Positions 33,329-42,143 are shown, numbered from the stretch's first letter. The stretch: DNA of 64,000 bases from Litorimonas sp039975855 (GCA_039975855.1 JBDWGH010000002.1:620001-684000); one strand, 5' to 3'. The notes: generated by a model from the letters alone, not told the origin. A program made the numbers and translations.

Positions 33329-34029
33329 GCGGGCGGCGCGATTGCGATCGCAGGTGTTCCTGTATTTCTCTCGCGCCAGCTCGGACGATAGAATTTATGG
33401 AACCCGATGGTCGCTTTAAATTCCAACGTTTTGGACCAATCCGGTTCAATCTGAACAGTATGGTAGTGGGTTGAGTTCTTCGTCAAATCCGCGACAAATC
33501 CTGTCAGAGATAATTGAGCAATATCCTGTGACCGCTGCCAGGCTTTCCCTTTTGGGGCGCGATCCATGGACCCGTCGCACGCGAATGAGAACTGACAAGC
33601 AAAAGGTCTATGCGCGCCTTCATAAACGACTCCGCAGATTGAGTTTGGATAATGTTTCGATTTCACGCGATTTTTGACAACATCAGCGACAGCCAATTGA
33701 CCAGAACGGGATTCAGACCGAGCTTCATAATAGACGGCCTCAGCCAGACATTTATGCTCTGACGCGCGGGTTTCCGCCCATTGACGATGTTCTAAACGCA
33801 AAGGCGATAAAGACTGAATATCAGCCGCATCGCGCAGACGCGGCGTCTCAATTTGCGTAAACTCAACGGAATCTATTTCAGCCGCACGGAATTCAGCCGC
33901 CGCAGCGGCCCATTTGGCATCAACGCGCTGGTTGGACGCTTGTGCGCCAATCGTTGGAATCACAACAGCCGCTGCACCAATGACAGCTAACGTGGTTACC
34001 CAACCTTTTATATTTTGCGTTTTGCGCAT
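33325..34029 (-). CDS. SleB-type cell wall hydrolase, exported
   Basis: A 234-residue protein with an N-terminal signal-anchor (about 8-30) and a helical linker. The Hydrolase_2 (SleB/CwlJ) catalytic domain runs from about 85 to 215: CLAEAVYYEARSESRSGQLAVADVVKNRVKSKHYPNSICGVVYEG. Glu within AVYYEARSE is the expected acid catalyst of this lytic-transglycosylase-like family. FACQFSFACDG includes two more cysteines that could pair. It ends in a basic, proline-rich tail. In non-sporulating alphaproteobacteria such proteins act on peptidoglycan in the periplasm. It shares its stop over four bases with folD. Confidence 0.9.
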   Translation of the reverse strand: MRKTQNIKGWVTTLAVIGAAAVVIPTIGAQASNQRVDAKWAAAAAEFRAAEIDSVEFTQIETPRLRDAADIQSLSPLRLEHRQWAETRASEHKCLAEAVYYEARSESRSGQLAVADVVKNRVKSKHYPNSICGVVYEGAHRPFACQFSFACDGSMDRAPKGKAWQRSQDIAQLSLTGFVADLTKNSTHYHTVQIEPDWSKTLEFKATIGFHKFYRPSWRERNTGTPAIAIAPPA

Positions 34030-34217
34030 AATTCGCGCTCCCTAGCCCAATTTCTTGCTGACGCAACGTGTTTCACGGTGTCGCGGTGCAAGATGTGGGC
34101 CTTTTCTTTCCGCCTGTGACCCTTTTGCAACGGCATCACTTAGTTTGGTTAATACGACGTCAACGTCGCTTCGGGAGGTAAATAGGCGTCAAAATTAGGT
34201 ATTCAATACTAATACTG

Positions 34218-35342
34218 CTAGAATTTGAAGCTGTTCACAAAGTCGCCGCCTGTTGGACTAACGACTTTCAAGCTGGCTGTACGGGCATCCCAGTCCACAT
34301 CTACAAGGCCATAATTGACCTCAAACTGCATCGGATGGACCCGATATGGGCCTGCTTCCATACCGGTTTCACCGCTTTGAGCGCGCCAATCGGAGGCAGG
34401 TAGGTTCAAAGATGACGCTGTGACTTCATAGAGTGGGTAATCCACGACATCGTCACGCAAATAGATAGAACCGGCATGACGGTCACCAGACAGAATGACG
34501 ACGCCTTCCGCGCCGCTCTCATCAATCAGATTATAGAGCTTTTCGCGCTCTGCCGGCATGGTGCGCCATGCCTCCCAGCCATGTCCGTCTGCATGCACTT
34601 GGATAGACGACACCAGCAAGCGTAGATCAGCAGGCTTTTTCAACTCTTCGGCCAGCCAATTCCACTGACTTTCGCCGAGCATGGACCCATGTGTGCCTTC
34701 CATTGGCACATAACGTTCCTTGCCGGGGGCATTCCGCTCATTCGTTGCCTGCAAATCGGTCCGGAAATACCGCGTGTCGAGCATGATAATCTGGACGCGC
34801 TGTCCCTCTGGTCCAATAATTTTCGACGTGTGAACACCGTCCCTGCTGCGGCGTTCATCATTCGCAGGCACGTCCCAAGCGTCTAGATAGATTTGCTCCG
34901 CAAGTTTCTTAAACGGGTAATATGCACCGCCATCATTGGCCCCGTAATCATGATCATCCCATGTCGTCAGAAGCGGGGTCTGAGCCCGGAAATTCGCAAA
35001 TTCAGGTACAGCAGCTAGCGTATTATAGCTCTTGCGCATTTTTGGCATGGTTGGATCAGGCCAACGCGGATCAGAGCGATAGCTATCGCCGTAAACATTA
35101 TCCCCTATGAAGAGGAAGAGATCGGGATCATCTGCCGCAATCGTATTCCAAATCGTCTGGCCCTTCGTTTCGTTCAAACAAGAGCCAAATGCGATACGGG
35201 TGAGAGCTTTGGAGCTGTCCAATTTCGCGGAGGCCATAGGCGTTACGCCTGTCTCCATTTTTGTCGATGTAGAAGCGGACGGCGCAGTTTGACATGCCGC
35301 TAAGAGAGCGGCCGAGGCCAAGAGGGGGAATAAATGTTTCAT
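34218..35342 (-). CDS. PhoD-like alkaline phosphatase lipoprotein
   Basis: A 374-residue metallophosphoesterase of the PhoD/alkaline phosphatase D group, bound to the membrane through a lipobox (LLAAC, Cys17). The catalytic core shows the family motifs in order: IAFGSCLNE, FLFIGDNVYGDSYRSDP, TWDDHDYGANDGG (metal-binding DDHD) and VVILSGDRHAGSIYL. PhoD enzymes use Ca2+ and Fe3+ to hydrolyse phosphomono- and diesters outside the cytoplasm, often for phosphate scavenging. No Tat RR motif is present and the lipobox is clear, so the Sec/Lol route is expected. It is divergent from the DUF1415 gene. No Pho box was recognised in the short 5' gap. Confidence 0.92.
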   Translation of the reverse strand: MKHLFPLLASAALLAACQTAPSASTSTKMETGVTPMASAKLDSSKALTRIAFGSCLNETKGQTIWNTIAADDPDLFLFIGDNVYGDSYRSDPRWPDPTMPKMRKSYNTLAAVPEFANFRAQTPLLTTWDDHDYGANDGGAYYPFKKLAEQIYLDAWDVPANDERRSRDGVHTSKIIGPEGQRVQIIMLDTRYFRTDLQATNERNAPGKERYVPMEGTHGSMLGESQWNWLAEELKKPADLRLLVSSIQVHADGHGWEAWRTMPAEREKLYNLIDESGAEGVVILSGDRHAGSIYLRDDVVDYPLYEVTASSLNLPASDWRAQSGETGMEAGPYRVHPMQFEVNYGLVDVDWDARTASLKVVSPTGGDFVNSFKF

Positions 35343-35415
35343 AAAGAGGGTTTAATTGATTTTCATGACAGTGTCATGTCAACTGTTAAACTTTCTAGCG
35401 CATGAATTGAAATAT

Positions 35416-35961
35416 ATGGTCGATCACCAAAAACTCGTCAGGCAAACTCAAGCGTGGCTTTCATCCGTCATAATTGCGCATACGCTCTGCCCGTTTGCGA
35501 AACGTGAGTTTGACAATGACCGCATTCATTATGCCATCATCGAAGATAGAAATTTAGAGACCCAATTACAGCGCGTCATCCAAGAATGTGTTGCCTTAGA
35601 TCGAGATGGCAGCAGAGAAACCAGCCTCCTCATTTTCCCGAAAGGCCTATCTGAATTCGAAGACTATTTAGACCTGTTAGAGCTCGCAAACACCTTGCTG
35701 AAAGACCAAGGCTATGAAGGGGTGTACCAACTCGCGAGTTTTCACCCACAATATTGTTTCGCTGGTGCAGCTCAGGACGACCCGGGCAATTATACCAATC
35801 GGTCGCCCTACCCCATGCTTCATATCTTGCGGGAAGCCAGCGTTGAGGCAGCCTTAAGAACCTATCCAAATCCCGAGAACATCCCAACGCGGAATATAAC
35901 GGTGACACAGACCTTGGGCCTTCAAGTCATGAAGGACCTACTGCAGGCCTGTTATAAGTGA
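35416..35961 (+). CDS. DUF1415 family protein
   Basis: A 181-residue cytosolic protein of family DUF1415 (COG3310), function unknown. The family core is easily read: AWLSSVIIAHTLCPFAKREFDNDRIHYAII at the N-terminus with the conserved CPFA; ETSLLIFPKGLSEFEDYLDLLELAN in the middle; and LASFHPQYCFAGAAQDDPGNYTNRSPYPMLHILREASVEAAL with the HP-x-Y-C-F block. The ATG at MVDHQKL is preferred over two ATGs 51-60 bases upstream, because the extra sequence does not match the family. Two conserved cysteines could be redox-active, which is inference. It is divergent from the PhoD-like gene. Confidence 0.9.
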   Translation: MVDHQKLVRQTQAWLSSVIIAHTLCPFAKREFDNDRIHYAIIEDRNLETQLQRVIQECVALDRDGSRETSLLIFPKGLSEFEDYLDLLELANTLLKDQGYEGVYQLASFHPQYCFAGAAQDDPGNYTNRSPYPMLHILREASVEAALRTYPNPENIPTRNITVTQTLGLQVMKDLLQACYK

Positions 35962-36039
35962 TGCCGCTTATTTAAGTATTGGCGGGACGCGTGTCTGCGT
36001 TTGTCTGTCTTCGTTTCGTTTGTTTTCCGTTTTGAGTTA

Positions 36040-36215
36040 AATGGGATGTTCGCGTGGGTGGTCAGGCTCTGGTGCAAACCAGCGTAAAATAATGTGTTTT
36101 CGAGCCCTCCCAGCAACGTGCTAAGAAGCCCCACGCGACGACGCCTTTCTGCGCTACCGGCCGAACAGAACAGTCTAGGCTCAATCAGCTCGCGATAGGC
36201 CACCCAAGCATTCGG
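36040..36215 (+). ncRNA. ssrS: Probable 6S RNA
   Basis: This gene-free stretch has two blocks matching known 6S RNA: GATGTTCGC near the 5' end and AGAAGCC...GCGACGACG about 80 bases later, in the same order and spacing range as in the E. coli molecule. A closing stem can be drawn between GGGTGG at 36056-36061 and CCACCC at 36200-36205. Inside it, GGCTC pairs with GAGCC and encloses a CTGGT-GCAA-ACCAG hairpin, and GCGTGGG can pair with CCCACGC. The length of about 175 bases suits 6S RNA, which binds sigma-70 RNA polymerase in stationary phase. The ends are approximate, and the call rests on motif and fold recognition by eye. Confidence 0.55.
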
Positions 36216-36312
36216 GGCGTGACACCCAAAGCTCCAATGACAAGCATCGCTTCTTTCCAGCCAAGCCAACGTGCACATGGCCGCCCGTTGAAAGAAGACA
36301 AGAATAAATATG

Positions 36313-36505
36313 ACCCACAAAACCTAAAACGCGGATGCATCTCTTGAGGTTTTTTACAAGGGATTAAAAAGGTGTGGTTTTGTGATGCGAGGCGTTGCCT
36401 CGAAACGAGGATGGAAATTCCAATCTTCCCGCTACCTTTGCCGGGTGGCTTAATCCGCCCAAAGAAGGACGCTCGTTGATTCCCGAAAACCTCAAAGAGT
36501 GGATC
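36313..36505 (+). ncRNA. Unexplained structured intergenic region, candidate RNA
   Basis: No protein frame is convincing here, but many local helices are. CTC-TTGAGGTTTT (36341-36353) pairs with AAAACCTCAAAGAG (36486-36499). Within it are the hairpins GAGGC-GTT-GCCTC (36389-36401), a nine-base-pair stem GAGGAT-GGA/TCC-ATCTTC with one bulge (36407-36428), and GGGTGG-CTTAAT-CCGCCC (36443-36460). An alternative long pairing joins CACAAAACC (36316-36324) with GGTTTTGTG (36376-36384). The region lies between the 6S-like RNA and an AT-rich orphan gene. It could be an sRNA, a 5' leader of that gene, or a remnant of a mobile element. No known riboswitch, tmRNA, SRP RNA or RNase P signature was found. 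Confidence 0.35.
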
Positions 36506-36537
36506 TTAGCAAAGCGCCTAGATTTCAGGAGGGCGCA

Positions 36538-36564
36538 ATGTTAGAATCACAATATGTCAATTAG
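36538..36564 (+). CDS. Eight-codon micro-ORF (leader peptide candidate)
   Basis: A perfect AGGAGGG Shine-Dalgarno (36527-36533) sits at ideal spacing from this ATG, which encodes MLESQYVN and then TAG. The micro-ORF overlaps the start of the 185-residue membrane protein gene in another frame; that gene's own ATG has no Shine-Dalgarno of its own at proper distance. Translation of the larger gene could therefore depend on termination-reinitiation at the micro-ORF. Expression is inferred. Confidence 0.35.
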   Translation: MLESQYVN

Positions 36565-37111
36565 TGAGATACTTCCAACTTTTGTTGCTGCTTTTGCAGT
36601 GACCATAGTTTTAGGTTGGATTAAAAAAAAGGTTTCCGAATATAATCCCGTTGGTAATCCATCAATAGCTGGAACAATTAAACCAGATGCGGGTTTAGTT
36701 TATTTCGTTCTGATTATAGGAATATTATTTCTTATTTTTGGCGCTTTAACGACCATATTAATTGATGGAATGCTAGTGTACGGCCCAGCATGTACGGTTA
36801 TGGGAGCTGGCTTTGTTATACTTTCGATACCTAGTTTAACATCCATTCAAGACATAAACTGGACTGAGGAAAGCCTCAGTGGCCCTTCTAAGGTGAAGTT
36901 TCAGGTCATGGGTATATCTCGCAAGGAATTAAATTGGTCTGATATAGTAAGCGTAGGCCTTGTTAAAGGCCCATACTATTATGTCGAAGACAAGAATGCT
37001 CACCGAATATATTGGGCAAGAAGTTATAAAGAATTTGAAAACTTCGAAGCGACTTTGACCAAAAATTGTCCAACTCTAACTTTGCCCAGATACGAACTAT
37101 ATCCAAAATAA
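36554..37111 (+). CDS. AT-rich orphan membrane protein
   Basis: A 185-residue protein with three hydrophobic helices: about residues 7-24, 49-72 and 78-98. A cytosolic C-terminal domain of about 85 residues (VKFQVMGISRKELNWSDIVSVGLVKG...IYWARSYKEFENFEATL) follows. That domain resembles the PH-like/bPH domains of small bacterial membrane proteins that end in a strand-rich module, but this is by eye. The gene is clearly richer in A and T than its neighbours, with runs such as TTAAAAAAAA, which suggests recent acquisition. An in-frame stop lies 12 bases upstream, so this ATG is the earliest possible start. The only good Shine-Dalgarno upstream serves a micro-ORF that overlaps the start. Confidence 0.7.
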   Translation: MSISEILPTFVAAFAVTIVLGWIKKKVSEYNPVGNPSIAGTIKPDAGLVYFVLIIGILFLIFGALTTILIDGMLVYGPACTVMGAGFVILSIPSLTSIQDINWTEESLSGPSKVKFQVMGISRKELNWSDIVSVGLVKGPYYYVEDKNAHRIYWARSYKEFENFEATLTKNCPTLTLPRYELYPK

Positions 37112-37254
37112 AACGAAGCCCTAACTTCCACTTTCGACGCGCAAAGTGGGCCAAAGCCAAGAGTCTTAAAATCGCCCAATCATGGACACTCGGGGAGACT
37201 GTTACTCCTCAAATTCGGCGTACTTTTAGTTTCCTCCTCGGCAGAACCCGCGCG

Positions 37255-39906
37255 TTAAACCTTCGCCTTAATCGCCGCTTGTGCCGCCGCCAATTTCGCA
37301 ATTGGCACCCGGTAAGGTGAGCAGGACACGTAATCCAGTCCGGTACGATGGCAGAAATCAATAGAGGCTGGATCACCGCCATGCTCACCGCAAATACCGA
37401 GTTTGAGGCTTGGCTTTACAGCCTTGCCGCGCTCCGTTGCGATTTGAATGAGGTCGCCAACACCGTCTTGGTCGAGAGACACGAAGGGGTCTTTTTCAAC
37501 AATTCCAGCCGCAACATAATCTGGTAGAAAACGCCCAGCATCATCACGGGAGAGACCAAATGTGGTCTGCGTTAAATCATTGGTGCCGAAGCTGAAAAAT
37601 TCGGCATGAGGCGCGATGTCGCCCGCCCGTAGGGCTGCCCGCGGCAATTCGATCATCGTACCGACGATATAGTCTGACGTCCCAACATCAGCCGCGATTG
37701 CATCAATGCGCGCTTTCAATAGCTCCAGCTCTTTCGCGCTGGAGACAAGCGGCACCATAATTTCTGCAATCGGGTGCGTTCCTGTTTCATCCGCAACAAG
37801 TTTCTGCGCTTCGAAAATCGCGCGAGCCTGCATCTCATAGATTTCGGGATAGGAAATCCCGAGGCGGCAGCCGCGATGGCCGAGCATTGGGTTGCTTTCC
37901 TGCAGCTCATTCGCGCGGCGCATCAACTCAGCCGAGGGTACGCCAATTTCTTGCGCCACAGATTCAATATCTTTTTCCGTGTGCGGGAGGAATTCATGCA
38001 AGGGCGGGTCAAGCAAACGAATTGTGCTCGGCAGGTCGCCCATAATGCGGAAGATCGCGGCGAAATCATCGCGCTGTACCGGGAGAATTTTGGCCAACGC
38101 AAGTTCGCGTCCTTCAATGTCTTCAGCCAAGATCATCTCACGGAAATTGGCGAGGCGGTCCGCCTCAAAAAACATATGTTCCGTCCGGCAAAGACCGATG
38201 CCTTCGGCACCAAAATCAATTGCGGTTTGAACATCCAATGGCGTTTCTGCATTGGTGCGAATGCCCAATGTTCGGACCTCATCCGCCCAAGACATAACCT
38301 TGGCGAAGTCACCGGAAAGCTCAGGTTGGATCATGTCAACGGAACCCGCGAACACCTGCCCCGTTGCGCCGTCCACAGTGACGATGTCGCCGGCTTTGAC
38401 GGTGCGGCCCATCACGGAAAATTCCTGCGCGTTATAATCGATGCGGATTTCACCCGCACCAGACACGCAAGGCGTCCCCATGCCGCGCGCGACAACCGCC
38501 GCGTGAGAGGTCATGCCTCCGCGCGCCGTTACAATCGCTTCGGCGGCATGCATGCCGTGAATGTCTTCCGGTGACGTCTCAATCCGGACCAAAATGACTT
38601 TATGCCCGGCTTTAGATTTGGCTTCGGCTTCATCGGAATTAAATACGACTTCGCCAATCGCTGCCCCTGGGGACGCAGGCAGACCCATCGCCAAAATATC
38701 GCGCGGCGCATCGGGCGAAAGTGTGGGGTGAAGCAGTTGATCGAGCGCCAGCGGATCAATGCGAGAGAGTGCTTCTTCTTTGGTGATTTGGCCCGTCTCA
38801 GCCATATCGACAGCGATCTTCAATGCGGCGCGTGCGGTGCGTTTCCCAGTACGGGTTTGCAGCATCCAAAGTTGGCCTTGCTCGACCGTGAATTCAATGT
38901 CCTGCATGTCGCGGTAATGCGCTTCCAAGGTGACAAAAGTATCGGCCAATTGCCCATAAACTTCAGGCAAAGCTTCTTCCATGGATGGTGCGGTCTCGCC
39001 CATCTCTTCGCGCGCTTTTTTCGTCAGGGTTTGCGGCGTGCGGATACCTGCAACGACGTCTTCGCCCTGCGCGTTGATAAGGAATTCACCGTAATATGTG
39101 TTTTCGCCCGTGGACGGATCGCGCGTAAAGGCGACGCCTGTGGCGGAGGTTTCGCCCATATTGCCAAAGACCATCGCCTGAACATTCACAGCGGTGCCCC
39201 AAGCGGCAGGGATATCATTGAGGCGACGATAGACAATCGCGCGGTCATTCATCCAACTGCCAAAGACGGCATCAACCGCGCCCTGCAATTGGTCTTGCGG
39301 ATCTTGTGGGAAATCGCGGCCAAGGGCGCGTTTCGTGGCGTCTTTAAATGCAGAAATAACTGTGGCCCAATCATCGGCCGTCAATTCGGTGTCGAGCATA
39401 TAGCCCTGATCATCTTTGTGGTTTTCGAGGATATCCTCATAGGTGTGGTGATGCACACCCAATACAACGTCGGAATACATGGTGATGAAACGGCGGTAGC
39501 TATCGAGTGCAAAACGGCGATCGCCGGAAAGCTCGGCGAGACCCTCAACAGTTTCGTCATTTAAACCAAGGTTCAGAACCGTGTCCATCATCCCCGGCAT
39601 AGACGCGCGGGCACCAGAACGAACAGACACGAGAAGCGGGTTTTTCGCATCGCCAAAGGTTTTGCCGGTTAGCTTTTCAATGTGCTGAAGGCCCGTTTGG
39701 ATTTGGGCATCCATATCTTCGGGATAGGTTTCGTTATTTTCGTAATAGGATGTGCAGACATTTGTCGTGAGCGTAAAACCCGGAGGGACCGGAAGGCCAA
39801 GGCTCGCCATTTCAGCCAAGTTCGCGCCCTTGCCGCCCAGCAAGTTCTTCATTGATGTGTCGCCTTCGGCCGTTCCGCCGCCGAAGTTATAGACCCATTT
39901 TGTCAT
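37255..39906 (-). CDS. ppdK: Pyruvate, phosphate dikinase
   Basis: A cytosolic enzyme that interconverts pyruvate, ATP and phosphate with phosphoenolpyruvate, AMP and pyrophosphate. From the ATG at MTKWVYNFGGG there are 883 residues, full length. The N-terminal ATP-grasp part starts LLGGKGANLAEMASLGLPVPPGFTLTT. The swivelling phosphohistidine domain has GGMTSHAAVVARGMGTPCVSG, with the catalytic His after Thr-Ser. The C-terminal TIM-barrel PEP/pyruvate domain has EGIGLCRTEHMFFEADR and FFSFGTNDLTQTTFG, and ends GICGEHGGDP...YVSCSPYRVPIAKLAAAQAA. No PDRP regulatory gene lies alongside. An ATG five codons upstream is possible but less likely. Confidence 0.98.
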   Translation of the reverse strand: MTKWVYNFGGGTAEGDTSMKNLLGGKGANLAEMASLGLPVPPGFTLTTNVCTSYYENNETYPEDMDAQIQTGLQHIEKLTGKTFGDAKNPLLVSVRSGARASMPGMMDTVLNLGLNDETVEGLAELSGDRRFALDSYRRFITMYSDVVLGVHHHTYEDILENHKDDQGYMLDTELTADDWATVISAFKDATKRALGRDFPQDPQDQLQGAVDAVFGSWMNDRAIVYRRLNDIPAAWGTAVNVQAMVFGNMGETSATGVAFTRDPSTGENTYYGEFLINAQGEDVVAGIRTPQTLTKKAREEMGETAPSMEEALPEVYGQLADTFVTLEAHYRDMQDIEFTVEQGQLWMLQTRTGKRTARAALKIAVDMAETGQITKEEALSRIDPLALDQLLHPTLSPDAPRDILAMGLPASPGAAIGEVVFNSDEAEAKSKAGHKVILVRIETSPEDIHGMHAAEAIVTARGGMTSHAAVVARGMGTPCVSGAGEIRIDYNAQEFSVMGRTVKAGDIVTVDGATGQVFAGSVDMIQPELSGDFAKVMSWADEVRTLGIRTNAETPLDVQTAIDFGAEGIGLCRTEHMFFEADRLANFREMILAEDIEGRELALAKILPVQRDDFAAIFRIMGDLPSTIRLLDPPLHEFLPHTEKDIESVAQEIGVPSAELMRRANELQESNPMLGHRGCRLGISYPEIYEMQARAIFEAQKLVADETGTHPIAEIMVPLVSSAKELELLKARIDAIAADVGTSDYIVGTMIELPRAALRAGDIAPHAEFFSFGTNDLTQTTFGLSRDDAGRFLPDYVAAGIVEKDPFVSLDQDGVGDLIQIATERGKAVKPSLKLGICGEHGGDPASIDFCHRTGLDYVSCSPYRVPIAKLAAAQAAIKAKV

Positions 39907-39986
39907 GACTGACCCCATCAATAATTCACGCGCCTCCTCGGCAATCGAGCAGGCTAAGTAAACTCACATATCTGAGGAATTAGGAA

Positions 39987-42143
39987 CTAACCCTGAATGG
40001 CCTCAAAGTCTGCGATTTGCCGCGACGTATCACTAATCATGCTAAGAAGTCGAAGGTTGTTCTCTCTGACAGCGGTGTCATCTGAGATAATTTGCGTATG
40101 TGTGAAAAATGCATCAATCGGCGCGCGGAGGTTGGCCAGATTGGTTAGAGCCTTTGAATAGTCCTCTTTGTAAACCGCGTCCGTAATTTTCGGTTTCGAA
40201 GATTTCAACGCATCAAAAAGGGTCGCGCCATATTCATCCGCAGGACGATTCGCCTCGCCTGTTGGGAGGTCGCCCTTCTTTGCTTCGGCTTTCAGGATGT
40301 TGGCGGCACGTTTATAGCCCGCGAGGAGATTTTCACCGTCATCGGTGGAGAGGAAGGATTGGAGCGCCGTGACGCGGTTCACGATGGAGACGAGATCGTC
40401 TTGTCCTTCAGTGAGGCCCGCGTCGATGATGTCGTGGCGGATACCCTTATCGCGGAGATAGACTTTTAGGCGGTCTAAGATGAAGGCGAGGAGGTCGGAA
40501 ATATATTCACCAGTTGAATATATATCCAATTCCGCCCTTGCATGAGAAGCCTCTTTGAACAGTTCACTTTTAATACTGCCCTCAAGTTTGATACTGTCAA
40601 TCTGCGCCGCAATTTTATCAGAATTTGGAAGCTCCGCCGACGCTCCCCAGAGATTTGGTTCCAACTTCAACCGAACCTCATTCTCCAAAATAATCCGAAC
40701 CACACCTAGCGCGGCACGGCGCAGGGCAAACGGGTCTTTACTCCCGGTCGGCTTCTCGTCAATCGCCCAAAATCCGGCCAGCGTATCGAGTTTATCGGCG
40801 AGTGCGACGGCTATTGCGACGGGGTCAGTTGGTACCGCATCAGACGGCCCTTGCGGTTTATAATGTTCTTCAATGGCGGTCGCGACGGATGCGTCGCCGC
40901 CCTCGCGCTCATACATTAGGCGGCCAATTTGTCCCTGTAGGGATGTCGCCTCAATCACCGTCTGGGTCACCAAATCACATTTGGAGAGCTTCGCTGCGAG
41001 TTCAGCTTTTTCTGGATCGGCGCCCACTTTCGGCGCGAGTTCTTTCGCCAGCGCAGCAACCCGTTCTGCCTTATCCCGTATCGTGCCAAGCTTCTTATGA
41101 AACACCACCGTGTCGAGCTTGTCATAATAGTCGATGAGATTTTTCTTCGCATCTTCGGTTTGGAAGAACACCGCATCAGACAAGCGCGCAGAAATGACTT
41201 TGCCATTCCCCGCCTTAATCGCCTCACCGCCATCCGGTGCGATTTGGTTGGCGACAATGATGAAATGCGCCGCAAGATTGCCCGTTTTCGGGTCGCGTAC
41301 AGTGAATGTCTTTTGATGAGATTTCAGCGTGAGGCGAATAACCTCATCCGGCAGTGTGAGGAATTCGGGGTCCATATCGCCGAGCAATACAACCGGCCAT
41401 TCTGTCAGACCCGCGACTTCATTGAGCAAGCCTTCATCCTCGACGAGTTCCAAGCCTTTTTCAGCGCAAAGCGATCTGGCCTTTTCGACAATAACGGCTT
41501 TACGTGCCTCATGAGAGACGATCACATGACCCTTACCTTCCAGAGTTTCCGTGTAATCTTTAAAGGACGAAATAACGAAAGGCCCCGGCCCATGACGGCG
41601 ATGGCCAACCGTCATGTTGGAAGACGTAATTCCGCCCACTTCGACTTCGACAACCGCGCCGCCGAAAATCACGATAAGCCCGCGCAAAGGCCGAACCCAA
41701 CGAAAATTCGACCCTCCAGATTTCATGGACTTCGGCCATGGGAAATTATTCATCACGTCAGGGATCAGCTCTTGCAGGATCACATCCGTATTCCGCCCTG
41801 CACTCTCCATAACGGCGACATAATACTTGCCCTTTTTCGGGTCAGTGCGGATTTCAGCTTCGGAGATATCAGACAAGCCAGCGGCTTTCATAAAGCCCTC
41901 AAGCGCGCGCTCAGGCGAGCCCACACGAGGGCCTTTACGTTCCTCGGACACATCAGGCGAACGCAGCGGTAAATCGGCAATGAACGCCAGGCGGCGTGGT
42001 CCCGTTAGAACCTTCGCATTCTCAACGGTCAATCCAGCCTTCGTCAGGCCAGCCGTTAGGGCTTTAGACAAATCCGCGCCTGCGCGTACTTGCATACGTG
42101 CCGGAATTTCCTCGGACAGGATTTCAAAAAGGAATTCAGCCAT
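39987..42143 (-). CDS. glyS: Glycyl-tRNA synthetase beta subunit
   Basis: The large subunit of the bacterial alpha2beta2 glycyl-tRNA synthetase, needed for tRNA recognition and stability of the complex. It has 718 residues and starts AEFLFEILSEEIPARMQ, as usual. RRLAFIADLP, GSNFRWVRPLRGLIVIFGG and the HD-like region YEREGGDASVATAIEEHYKPQGP are conserved. An anticodon-binding-like C-terminal domain ends the chain. It is the third gene of the glyQ-lipoprotein-glyS unit; its ATG shares one base with the stop of the lipoprotein gene (TAATG), so translation is coupled. Confidence 0.97.
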   Translation of the reverse strand: MAEFLFEILSEEIPARMQVRAGADLSKALTAGLTKAGLTVENAKVLTGPRRLAFIADLPLRSPDVSEERKGPRVGSPERALEGFMKAAGLSDISEAEIRTDPKKGKYYVAVMESAGRNTDVILQELIPDVMNNFPWPKSMKSGGSNFRWVRPLRGLIVIFGGAVVEVEVGGITSSNMTVGHRRHGPGPFVISSFKDYTETLEGKGHVIVSHEARKAVIVEKARSLCAEKGLELVEDEGLLNEVAGLTEWPVVLLGDMDPEFLTLPDEVIRLTLKSHQKTFTVRDPKTGNLAAHFIIVANQIAPDGGEAIKAGNGKVISARLSDAVFFQTEDAKKNLIDYYDKLDTVVFHKKLGTIRDKAERVAALAKELAPKVGADPEKAELAAKLSKCDLVTQTVIEATSLQGQIGRLMYEREGGDASVATAIEEHYKPQGPSDAVPTDPVAIAVALADKLDTLAGFWAIDEKPTGSKDPFALRRAALGVVRIILENEVRLKLEPNLWGASAELPNSDKIAAQIDSIKLEGSIKSELFKEASHARAELDIYSTGEYISDLLAFILDRLKVYLRDKGIRHDIIDAGLTEGQDDLVSIVNRVTALQSFLSTDDGENLLAGYKRAANILKAEAKKGDLPTGEANRPADEYGATLFDALKSSKPKITDAVYKEDYSKALTNLANLRAPIDAFFTHTQIISDDTAVRENNLRLLSMISDTSRQIADFEAIQG

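Noticed and set aside
35952..36320. A 122-residue reading frame on the minus strand
   Set aside because: It runs antisense through the 6S-like RNA and overlaps the end of the DUF1415 gene. The residue composition is not protein-like (many Cys, Arg and Trp in random order).
36381..36405. Hammerhead-ribozyme-like core (GTGATGC, stem GAGGC/GCCTC, then GAAAC)
   Set aside because: Two essential core positions differ from CUGAUGA, including the C that pairs with G8, and no NUH cleavage site closes the third stem. It is probably a coincidence inside a structured region.
36313..36540. Two-piece tmRNA gene
   Set aside because: There is no tag frame resembling ANDNFAEE...AA, no T-loop GTTCGANTC and no CCA end, although such genes are common RNA neighbours in this group.
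37774..39564. Long plus-strand reading frames of 266 and 320 residues
   Set aside because: Both lie antisense to the complete ppdK gene, which has every catalytic motif; they are shadows of it.
41097..41972. A 291-residue plus-strand reading frame
   Set aside because: Antisense to glyS, with no start context and no recognisable domain.
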